Part shown: piece by piece, positions 14,954-21,291 of the stretch
Numbering within the stretch: the first letter of the stretch is position 1
Layout: the number at the start of each line of letters is the position of its first letter
Assembly (NCBI GenBank): GCA_900540635.1
Contig: UQGU01000031.1
Coordinates: 1 to 28,507 of the forward strand
Reading direction: 5' to 3'
Length of the DNA: 28,507 bases
Source of the DNA: an uncultured Eubacteriales bacterium
Lineage (GTDB): Bacteria; Bacillota; Clostridia; Oscillospirales; Oscillospiraceae
Notes under the pieces: generated by a model
The model's input: only the letters and a program-made list of their open reading frames with translations
What the model was told of the DNA's origin: nothing
Database searches by the model: none
Position numbers and translations under genes: made by a program

Positions 14954-16438
14954 TTACCGCACTGTCGCAGGCCGGAGCAGGCGGCGGAACCAGAGAAGAT
15001 CTGTCCGGCGGAGTGTCCCTGTCAGGAGCAGCAGGGGAAATAGGATTGCAGGAAAGCCCAGGCAGGCAGCGATCCCGTCTATATGGGAACAGGCCCAAAG
15101 AGCCCCGGCAGCACACAGTATGGCGCATAGGGGATATCGCGCCTCGATTTTCTCTCCGGTGATTTCCAGCAGACGGCGGATGCTGAGGAAAAAGTTGATC
15201 ACATGGGTAATGAGAAAGCTTGCAAAGTATCCTTGGACTCCGAAAACCGGCAGCAGGAAGAAAAGCAGAGCAACATCCAGGGCACTGGTGAAGATGTTGA
15301 TGGCCATGGCCCATTTTTGCTGCCCAAGGCCCTTGGTCATGGCGTCGGTAATGGTGTCGCAGTAGAGCATGGGGGCCAGAGGGGCGAACCAGCGCAGAAG
15401 CGTCCCTGCCTGGCTGTTGCCGTATAGGCGCAGGCACAGCCTATCGGCGGAAAGAAACAGCCATCCGCCGCAGAGCAGCCCGTATAGAAGGGCTGCGCGC
15501 AGGCTTTTGTGCAGCAGGTAGCGGATGCGGTTGTCCTCTCCTGCGCAGTGGCACCGGGCCATTTCCGGGATCAGCAGCTCGGAAAGGCCGAAGAGAATGC
15601 AAGCGGGGAACATGAGCACCGGAAAGACCATACCTGTGACGATGCCGAAGACGGCCAGAGGGTTTGCAACTGCCAGCGCAAGCCGTTTTGGCACCAGCAT
15701 ATGCTCCAGGGTGGAAATGCCGGATTTGGCCGTATCTGCCAGGGCAAGGGGCCCGGCCGATTGCAGCACCCGGCGGCCCATGGGAGTGCATTTTCCTTTG
15801 GGGATATGCTGCCGGACCGTCAGCGCCGTCAGCATCAGCAGCGTCAGGCAGCTGCCCATGGCGCTGCCGAGAATCACGCACCGGCAGGCCCGCCCCGCAT
15901 CGCTGCCCGCCCAGAAGTGCAGACAGACCAGGGTGACGGTCATGGAAAAAAGCTGCTCCGCAACCTCCACGACGGCTAAAGTGCCGATCCGGTTCTGGCC
16001 TGTGAAGAAGCCTGTCATCAGGGCGCACAGGCAGTTGATGGGGAGAAAGCAGGAGAACAGCCGCAGCGCCGGGGCCACAGCGCCGTTTCCAATCCAGCTT
16101 TCCGCGATTTTCGGAGCGAAAAAATATAAAACGATCCCGACACCCAGGCTGCAAAGAATGCTATAGGTTCCGCAGCCGGACAGAACACCCCGCAGCCCCC
16201 AGGGGCGCTTCCTGCCCAGCTCCTCGGCGGTCAGGTACATGGCAGCTGTTCGGATTCCACCAATGCCGGCAATCAGGGTCAGGCTTCCAACGGACATGGT
16301 CAGCTGTAAAAGACCAATGCCTTCGGGGCCGATTTTTCGGGAGAGATAGACCTGAAATACGGTCCCAGCCATGCGCAGGGCCAGATTCACGGCGGTCAGC
16401 AGCATGGCACTGTAAAAAAGCGGTTTTCTCCGGGTCAA
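14954..16438 (-). CDS. SpoVB-like polysaccharide/lipid flippase (MATE/MOP superfamily)
   Basis: This 494-residue integral membrane protein has about 14 helices. The N-terminal pattern (FYSAMLLTAVNLALRMAGTV, FQVYLSRKIGPEGIGLLQLT) is that of the SpoVB/MurJ-like polysaccharide-transport family, which flips lipid-linked precursors and in spore formers serves spore cortex synthesis. I take the TTG at 16438 as the start, because it follows GAGGGGG by a suitable distance and removes an N-terminal stretch that does not look like coding sequence. That TTG lies inside the T-run of the upstream nth terminator hairpin. The window also has dpaAB, so a sporulation role is plausible. A general wall or capsule flippase is the alternative. 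Confidence 0.82.
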   Translation of the reverse strand: MTRRKPLFYSAMLLTAVNLALRMAGTVFQVYLSRKIGPEGIGLLQLTMSVGSLTLIAGIGGIRTAAMYLTAEELGRKRPWGLRGVLSGCGTYSILCSLGVGIVLYFFAPKIAESWIGNGAVAPALRLFSCFLPINCLCALMTGFFTGQNRIGTLAVVEVAEQLFSMTVTLVCLHFWAGSDAGRACRCVILGSAMGSCLTLLMLTALTVRQHIPKGKCTPMGRRVLQSAGPLALADTAKSGISTLEHMLVPKRLALAVANPLAVFGIVTGMVFPVLMFPACILFGLSELLIPEMARCHCAGEDNRIRYLLHKSLRAALLYGLLCGGWLFLSADRLCLRLYGNSQAGTLLRWFAPLAPMLYCDTITDAMTKGLGQQKWAMAINIFTSALDVALLFFLLPVFGVQGYFASFLITHVINFFLSIRRLLEITGEKIEARYPLCAILCAAGALWACSHIDGIAACLGFPAILFPLLLLTGTLRRTDLLWFRRLLRPATVR

Positions 16439-16478
16439 AAAGCCACCCCCTCGTCCACAGAATATGCGGACAAGGGGG
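16436..16478 (-). terminator. Terminator hairpin of nth that holds the next gene's ribosome site and start
   Basis: On the minus strand CCCCCTTGTCC (16478-16468) pairs with GGACGAGGGGG (16456-16446) with one mismatch and an 11-base loop. It is followed by TGGCTTTTTG. The GAGGGGG arm is the only ribosome site for the flippase, and the T-run ends in its TTG start. Confidence 0.6.
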
Positions 16479-16488
16479 CGGATAGAAT

Positions 16489-17124
16489 TTATTTGGCATC
16501 CGGGTTTGCCTCCAGGCAGAAGGGGCTCAGGGGGCATTGGCCGCATTTTGGACTTCTGGCGGTGCAGATTTCCCGACCAAAGAGCACAAGCCGATGGCAG
16601 AAGTCATTGCTCTTTTCCGGCGGCAGGATTTTTCGCAGCTGCTGCTCCACCTTTTCCGGTTCTTTGCCGTGGCTCAGGCCCAGCTTGCCGCAGATGCGGA
16701 TACAGTGGGTATCGCAGACTACGCTGCCGGGGACCTTGTAGATATCTCCAAGCAGCAGATTCGCCGTTTTCCGACCTACACCGGGCAGCCGCAGCAGCTC
16801 CTCCATGGTGCCGGGGACCTTTCCGCCGTAGTCGCTGAGCAGCATCTGGCAGGCCAGCACAATATCCCGGGCCTTGTGCTTGTAGAAGCCGCAGGAGCGG
16901 ACATAGTTCTCTACATCTTCAATGGGGGCCGCCGCCATGGCTTCCAGGGTTGGATAGGCTGCAAACAGGGCAGGGGTCACCAGATTCACCCGGGCATCGG
17001 TGCACTGGGCGGACAGCCGCACGGCGATCATCAGCTCATAATCCTTATCATAGTGCAGGGCACACATGGATTCCGGGTAGCGGTTTTCCAGAATTTCCAG
17101 AATGGCGCGGACTTTCTCTTCCAT
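16489..17124 (-). CDS. nth: Endonuclease III (DNA glycosylase / AP lyase)
   Basis: This enzyme of about 211 residues removes oxidised pyrimidines in base excision repair and nicks the abasic site. The helix-hairpin-helix LPGVGRKTANLLLGD carries the catalytic Lys. The catalytic Asp is in VCDTHCIRI. The C-terminal cluster C-x6-C-x2-C-x5-C (CTARSPKCGQCPLSPFC) binds 4Fe-4S. Length and motifs are normal. The start is ATG at 17124 with AAGG 11 bases upstream; ATG 17145 (GGAG 4 bases upstream) is nearly as good and would add seven residues. It lies 50-70 bases after ssb in the same direction and is probably co-transcribed. Confidence 0.93.
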   Translation of the reverse strand: MEEKVRAILEILENRYPESMCALHYDKDYELMIAVRLSAQCTDARVNLVTPALFAAYPTLEAMAAAPIEDVENYVRSCGFYKHKARDIVLACQMLLSDYGGKVPGTMEELLRLPGVGRKTANLLLGDIYKVPGSVVCDTHCIRICGKLGLSHGKEPEKVEQQLRKILPPEKSNDFCHRLVLFGREICTARSPKCGQCPLSPFCLEANPDAK

Positions 17125-17196
17125 GGAATCAGTATCCTTCCTCATTTTTCTCCAGAATACCACATCCCAGCCCAAATTTCAATCATTTCCTGGTGG

Positions 17197-17808
17197 TTAG
17201 AAGGCGGCTTCCTCCGCCTGGGCCGTCAGGGCGGAGACTTCATAGGCGGTTCGCTCCTGGGCGCCCTCGGGGGTAAGCTTGGTATAGACCCGGCTTTGAA
17301 GCCGCCCCTGGATCAGGAAGCGGTCCCGGGTGTGGCACTGGGCCCCCAGCTGTGCCATGGAGCCCCAGAGAATGCAGGGAATGTAGTCCGCCCGGCGGGA
17401 GGGCCTGGCCACAGCCAGCATGACATCGCAGATTTCCCGCCCCAGAGGGGTTTTCCGGTAATTCGGTTCCCGGCATAGGCTGCCGCAGAGGGTAATGTCG
17501 TTGACAGGCGGTCCGTCTTCGGCAGAGATATTTTGGGCAAAGACGAAAATCAGAAGCTTTCGACCGTCCTCTTGCCGCAGGTTGTGAGAGCGAAGCTGCC
17601 CGACGATGCCGAGCATTTCCCCTCCGGACAGGTCAAGGGTTTCCAGCAGCTCCTCCCGGACGATCACCGGCAGGGTGTCCACTGCCCCGGAGAGCCGGGG
17701 CACCTCCAGAAGGAAGCGGAAGAATCGTTTCCCGCCGCTTTCGTGGGAAAATGCGGGCAGTTCCAGAAGACTGCCCCGAAGATGCGCCTGGTTTGTTGGA
17801 TATTCCAT
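17197..17808 (-). CDS. Single-stranded DNA-binding protein, tandem OB-fold type
   Basis: This 203-residue protein appears to contain two OB-folds in tandem. The first (about 5-95) opens NQAHLRGSLLELPAFSHESG. The second (about 104-203) is the clearer SSB/PriB-like fold, NDITLCGSLCREPNYRKTPL with DYIPCILWGSMAQLG. It lacks the Gly/Pro-rich acidic tail that ordinary SSB uses to recruit partners. The ATG at 17808 is preferred over the upstream alternative because GGGGTGG lies 5 bases upstream. It stands ahead of nth, so a repair or recombination role is likely rather than that of the main replicative SSB. The palindrome TAGGAT-N5-ATCCTA at 17831-17847 lies in front of the gene. Confidence 0.75.
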   Translation of the reverse strand: MEYPTNQAHLRGSLLELPAFSHESGGKRFFRFLLEVPRLSGAVDTLPVIVREELLETLDLSGGEMLGIVGQLRSHNLRQEDGRKLLIFVFAQNISAEDGPPVNDITLCGSLCREPNYRKTPLGREICDVMLAVARPSRRADYIPCILWGSMAQLGAQCHTRDRFLIQGRLQSRVYTKLTPEGAQERTAYEVSALTAQAEEAAF

Positions 17809-17830
17809 AAGTACCACCCCATAGTTTTCG

Positions 17831-17847
17831 TAGGATAGCACATCCTA
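17831..17847. promoter_or_regulatory. Small palindrome upstream of ssb
   Basis: TAGGAT, five bases, then ATCCTA: an exact 6-bp inverted repeat 23 bases before the ssb start and between divergent genes. It could be an operator or a weak hairpin. No clear -35 for ssb is visible. Confidence 0.25.
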
Positions 17848-17879
17848 TGCGCTCCCGGGACAAACAGAACATCCGGCCA

Positions 17880-17908
17880 TTGACAGCGCCGATACAATGG
17901 GGTAGAAT
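17880..17908 (+). promoter_or_regulatory. Promoter of the membrane-protein pair
   Basis: TTGACA (17880-17885), a 17-base spacer and TAGAAT (17903-17908). AAGGAGG at 17924-17930 is 8 bases before the ATG at 17939. Confidence 0.85.
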
Positions 17909-17938
17909 GAGAACAAAAGGGTAAAGGAGGAAGAAAAA

Positions 17939-18580
17939 ATGAAACAATGGCTTTTGAACATCCGGCAGCCCGGAAAGCGCTATACCGTCTGGGAGGGTAT
18001 CCGCAGGATCCTGCTCTGTCTGGTGCTGGGCATCCTGCTTGGGATGCTTGCAAAGCAGCTGGACCTTGTGTCCCACAGTGGGAACAGCTTCTGGGAGCGG
18101 GCATTGGAATGGCTGGATCTGAGGAATTTCCTTTCTGATTTTCCGTTCTGGCTGGCTGTTGGGCTCGCCATTGCCGTTTTTGCGCCCTCTGCCTTCCAGG
18201 CCGGGGACGGGGTGTTTTTCTTCTTCCTGGGAATGTGCGGGGCCTATCACTGGTATAGCGTGTATGTCGGCGGCTTCAATCCCAGTGGGTATATGCGCAT
18301 CTGGTACGGCCTGACGGCTCTTTCGCCGGTGCTTGGCTGGCTGTGCTGGTACGCCAAGGGCAAGGGACCGATTGCATCCGGCATCCAGACGCTTATTTTT
18401 ACGGTGCTGCTGCTAAGCTGCTTTGGCATCGGCTTTTGGTACTTTGACTTCCGGGGAATTCTCTATACGGCAACCTTCCTGATTTGCGTGTTTATGCTGA
18501 ACGCAAACCCAAGGCGGACGCTTTGCTGCCTGGCGCTTTCGGTTGTGCTGGCATTCCTTTTGAGAGGAACCGTCCTATGA
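17939..18580 (+). CDS. Polytopic membrane protein of unknown function (213 residues)
   Basis: There are about seven hydrophobic helices: near 22-40, 69-88, 90-108, 119-138, 147-165, 170-188 and 195-212. The N-terminus is charged and reads MKQWLLNIRQPGKRYTVWEG; two aromatic-rich loops hold AYHWYSVYVGGFNPSGYMRIWYG. I do not recognise the family. The gene has a strong promoter and ribosome site and overlaps the next membrane gene by ATGA, so the two products probably form one complex. No ATPase or regulator is adjacent to suggest a transporter. Confidence 0.78.
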   Translation: MKQWLLNIRQPGKRYTVWEGIRRILLCLVLGILLGMLAKQLDLVSHSGNSFWERALEWLDLRNFLSDFPFWLAVGLAIAVFAPSAFQAGDGVFFFFLGMCGAYHWYSVYVGGFNPSGYMRIWYGLTALSPVLGWLCWYAKGKGPIASGIQTLIFTVLLLSCFGIGFWYFDFRGILYTATFLICVFMLNANPRRTLCCLALSVVLAFLLRGTVL

Positions 18581-18798
18581 AGCAGCTGGATTCCTTCCTG
18601 CATACGCTCTTTTGGTTCGCACCCGGGATGTTTGCGGGCATTGCGCTGGAAACCTATCTTGACGTTCAAAACCATCCCGGTCTGTATGAAATGCAGTCCG
18701 CCCCCTGGTACACGAAGCTTCTGCTGCACGGGGCTGTCTGCCTGACTGTCATGGCGGCGGCCTGGGTACTGCGGAGAATGATCCGAAAAAGGCTTTGA
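18577..18798 (+). CDS. Small membrane protein coupled to the preceding gene (73 residues)
   Basis: It starts with MKQLDSFLHTLFWFAPGMFA and has two transmembrane helices (about 8-26 and 48-66) separated by a short exposed loop (DVQNHPGLYEMQSAP). It ends in a positively charged tail RRMIRKRL, so both termini are probably cytoplasmic. The ATG at 18577 overlaps the upstream stop, and GAGAGGA stands 8 bases upstream; longer in-frame starts within the preceding gene are unlikely. The family is unknown. A 15-bp bidirectional terminator follows. Confidence 0.7.
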   Translation: MKQLDSFLHTLFWFAPGMFAGIALETYLDVQNHPGLYEMQSAPWYTKLLLHGAVCLTVMAAAWVLRRMIRKRL

Positions 18799-18802
18799 CC
18801 AC

Positions 18803-18851
18803 AAAAAACGCAGAGGCCGACGATCCGCTCGTCGGCCTCTGCGCTATTTTT
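18803..18851. terminator. Bidirectional intrinsic terminator
   Basis: A perfect 15-bp stem (18809-18823 with 18829-18843) and a 5-base loop. TATTTTTA follows on the plus strand and TTTTTTG on the minus strand, so it serves both the membrane pair and the convergent rhomboid-like gene. Confidence 0.93.
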
Positions 18852-19707
18852 ATTGAATATGACTGTGATTGTTGATATGGTCGCTGCAATAGCAGTAGTA
18901 TCCGTTGCACTTGGAGCAGTAGCGGAATTCCAGCTCCGGATTGGACACATCCGTCCGCCCACATACGGTGCACTTGTGAGTATAGGCGGGGGTCTCTGCC
19001 TTTTTTGGCTGCTCTGTCACGTGAAAATGGATGATTTTCGGCTGCTGCTTGGGTGCCTTATGGAATGCTTTGCGCAGTTTGTTCTGCCAGGAAAGGGGCA
19101 CCACATTGAGCACATCCTTTCCGAAGAACAGAAAATAGTTCCCCAGGGCCACCAGCGGAAAGAGGTTATAGGCGGTAAAGGGCGTCTGGAACAGGCCAAT
19201 AAGGATGACCGCCAGATCAAACAGGGCAAAAATCCAGGCGCGGATGGGGATGATGAAGAACAGCAAAAACTGCGCCTGGGGGTATAGCGTTGCGTAGCCC
19301 AGGAAAAGGCTCATGTTCAGGTAGTACACGTCTGCCTGACAGTTGAAGAGCATCCCGTATACATCCATCAGCACCACGCCGCTGAGATAAAAGAGATTGA
19401 ATTTCAGCGTGCCCCACTGCCGCTCCATGGCGGTGCCCAGGGAGTAATAGCACAGAAGCGTGATGAGCATAAAGAGAATGTTGCTGCTGAGCGTGGTCAG
19501 AGGGTAGGTGATCAGACGCCAGACCTGCCCATGGAGAATGGCCGCCCGGTTGAAGCACAGCAGGTTGTAAAGAACATAGTTTCCGGTAAAGGCGCTGATC
19601 AGGTAAACAACGGCATTGCCCAGAACGATGTAAAGCATGAGATTTGGGATGCCCTTGTTCCGGTTCACATAGCAATACCGCTCGAAATTACGGCGCAGAT
19701 TTTTCAA
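18850..19707 (-). CDS. Rhomboid-fold membrane protein with C-terminal zinc ribbon, probably catalytically inactive
   Basis: About 285 residues, with six helices in a rhomboid layout (residues about 20-195), a basic linker and a Cys-rich tail (CTVCG, then YCSKC, then CYC and His) that probably binds zinc. In the helix that carries GxSG in rhomboid proteases, the sequence is NMSLFLGYATLYP: the Ser is present but both Gly are gone. The later His is replaced (FPLVALGNYF). It is therefore likely a pseudoprotease or membrane scaffold. TTG at 19707 is chosen because GGAG lies 9 bases upstream; the TTG at 19716 abuts the ribosome site. It has its own promoter. Confidence 0.75.
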   Translation of the reverse strand: MKNLRRNFERYCYVNRNKGIPNLMLYIVLGNAVVYLISAFTGNYVLYNLLCFNRAAILHGQVWRLITYPLTTLSSNILFMLITLLCYYSLGTAMERQWGTLKFNLFYLSGVVLMDVYGMLFNCQADVYYLNMSLFLGYATLYPQAQFLLFFIIPIRAWIFALFDLAVILIGLFQTPFTAYNLFPLVALGNYFLFFGKDVLNVVPLSWQNKLRKAFHKAPKQQPKIIHFHVTEQPKKAETPAYTHKCTVCGRTDVSNPELEFRYCSKCNGYYCYCSDHINNHSHIQ

Positions 19708-19736
19708 TGGGGTCAACTCCTTCGATGTTTGCGTTT

Positions 19737-19765
19737 ATTCTACCAGCAATGCACCGGTTTGTCTA
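19737..19765 (-). promoter_or_regulatory. Promoter of the rhomboid-like gene
   Basis: On the minus strand there is TAGACA (19765-19760), a 17-base spacer and TAGAAT (19742-19737). Confidence 0.75.
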
Positions 19766-19805
19766 TGAAGGAACTGTTAATTTTGCGAGATTTTTTGCAA
19801 AGGCC

Positions 19806-19834
19806 TTGACATTTCCGGGGGAATTCTGTAGAAT
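19806..19834 (+). promoter_or_regulatory. Promoter of metK
   Basis: TTGACA (19806-19811), a 17-base spacer and TAGAAT (19829-19834), immediately ahead of the SAM riboswitch. Confidence 0.88.
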
Positions 19835-19855
19835 ACAGAAAACTGCATACAAAGC

Positions 19856-19943
19856 CTTATCAAGAGTGGTGGAGGGAACGGCCCGATGAAACCCAGCAAC
19901 CTGTTAATCAAGGTGCTAAATCCGGCGGCAAACGAAAGATGAG
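19856..19943 (+). ncRNA. SAM-I (S-box) riboswitch
   Basis: P1 is CTTATC (19856-19861) with GATGAG (19938-19943). The conserved core is visible: AGAGTGGTGGAGGGAACGG, then CCCGATGAAACCC, the AGCAACC turn, and AAGGTGCTAAATCC. With SAM bound, P1 is stable and the terminator at 19962-19995 forms. Without SAM, GATTCGAT/ATCGAATC pairing (19944-19951 with 19967-19974) can hold it open. It regulates metK, the enzyme that makes SAM. Confidence 0.96.
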
Positions 19944-19961
19944 GATTCGATCAAACTGCAA

Positions 19962-19995
19962 CGCGCATCGAATCTTCGGTGTGCGGTTTTTCTTT
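19962..19995 (+). terminator. Expression-platform terminator of the SAM-I riboswitch
   Basis: CGCGCATCGAA (19962-19972) pairs with TTCGGTGTGCG (19975-19985, with wobbles), followed by TTTTTCTTT. Confidence 0.8.
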
Positions 19996-20037
19996 GTCCG
20001 GACGAATTTGAGACGCAAAAAAGAAAGGAAAACAAAC

Positions 20038-21183
20038 ATGGAAAAAAGACTCTTTACCTCTGAATGTGTTACCAATGGCCACCCCGACAAGGTTGCCGAC
20101 TCCATTTCCGATGCCATTCTGGATGCCTGTCTGGCTCAGGACCCCGGCTCCCGCGTGGCCTGTGAGACCATGGTCACCACCGATTTCTGCCTGATCTGCG
20201 GTGAGATCACCACCAAGGCCAAGGTGGACTATGATGCCGTTGCCCGGGAAGCCATCCGTGCCATCGGCTACACCCGGGAGGGGGACGGTTTCAATGCCGA
20301 TACCGTGGAGATCCAGTGCCGCATCCACACCCAGTCCGCAGACATTGCTCTGGGCACCAACGATGAGGTGGGCGGTGCCGGTGACCAGGGCATGATGTTC
20401 GGCGGTGCCTGCATCCAGACCCCTGAGCTGATGCCTCTGCCTGCCGCCCTGAGCCGCGCCCTGTGCAACCGGCTCACCGAGTGCGTCCACGAGAATGACC
20501 TGCTGCGGCCCGATGGCAAGACCCAGGTCACTGTGGAGTTCGATGAGGATGGCAAGGTTGTTGGCGTGGACACCGTGGTTGTCTCCATTATGCACAGCGC
20601 AGACTTCCAGATGGATGCTCTGCGGGCTTATATCCGGGAGAATGTTATTGCTCCTGTTCTTGCTAAGTACGGCTTTGATGTAAACACCGTTCCCAATATC
20701 TTCATCAATCCCACCGGCCATTTTGTCATCGGCGGTCCCAACGGCGACACCGGCCTGACCGGGCGGAAGATCATTGTGGATACCTACGGCGGCTATTTCT
20801 CCCACGGCGGCGGCGCCTTCTCCGGCAAGGACCCCACCAAGGTGGACCGCAGCGCTGCCTATATGGCCCGCTATATGGCCAAGAATCTGGTGGCTGCCGG
20901 TCTGGCCGAGCAGGTCCAGGTGCAGCTGGCCTATGCCATCGGTGTGGCGGAGCCTGTCTCCGTCCGGGTGGACAGCTACGGCACCGGTAAGGTCTCCGAC
21001 GAGACCATGACCGAGCTGCTGCGCAAGACCTGCGATCTGACTCCTGCGGGCATCATCCGCAAGCTGGATCTGCGCAAGCCCATCTATGCTTCCACTGCTG
21101 CCAAGGGCCACTTCGGTGTGGACGGCAAGAGCTGGGAGCAGACCGATCTGGCCGAAGAGCTGCGCAAGCTGGCTGGAATCTAA
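20038..21183 (+). CDS. metK: S-adenosylmethionine synthetase (methionine adenosyltransferase)
   Basis: This 381-residue cytoplasmic enzyme makes SAM from methionine and ATP. Diagnostic motifs are TSECVTNGHPDKVAD at the N-terminus, GAGDQGMMFG (methionine/ATP loop), and GGGAFSGKDPTKVDRSA (phosphate loop). Length is normal for the bacterial enzyme. The start ATG follows AAAGGAAAACAAAC; longer frames would read through the riboswitch. Transcription is controlled by the SAM-I riboswitch. Codon use is more biased (C-ending) than in neighbours, in line with high expression. Confidence 0.98.
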   Translation: MEKRLFTSECVTNGHPDKVADSISDAILDACLAQDPGSRVACETMVTTDFCLICGEITTKAKVDYDAVAREAIRAIGYTREGDGFNADTVEIQCRIHTQSADIALGTNDEVGGAGDQGMMFGGACIQTPELMPLPAALSRALCNRLTECVHENDLLRPDGKTQVTVEFDEDGKVVGVDTVVVSIMHSADFQMDALRAYIRENVIAPVLAKYGFDVNTVPNIFINPTGHFVIGGPNGDTGLTGRKIIVDTYGGYFSHGGGAFSGKDPTKVDRSAAYMARYMAKNLVAAGLAEQVQVQLAYAIGVAEPVSVRVDSYGTGKVSDETMTELLRKTCDLTPAGIIRKLDLRKPIYASTAAKGHFGVDGKSWEQTDLAEELRKLAGI

Positions 21184-21202
21184 AAGAATCCTTTTTAACC
21201 CA

Positions 21203-21243
21203 CAGCGGGAACGGCAAATTTCAGCCGTTCCCGTTGTTTTTTT
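21203..21243 (+). terminator. Terminator of metK
   Basis: CAGCGGGAACGGC (21203-21215) pairs with GCCGTTCCCGTTG (21224-21236), followed by seven T. Confidence 0.92.
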
Positions 21244-21262
21244 GCGATGCCTGTGGTAAACT
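21234..21262 (+). promoter_or_regulatory. Likely promoter of nadE, overlapping the metK terminator
   Basis: TTGTTT (21234-21239), a 17-base spacer and TAAACT (21257-21262). The -35 lies in the terminator's T-run. GGAGG at 21280-21284 is the ribosome site. Confidence 0.5.
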
Positions 21263-21291
21263 AGGAAAAAGCAGACAATGGAGGATACGCT

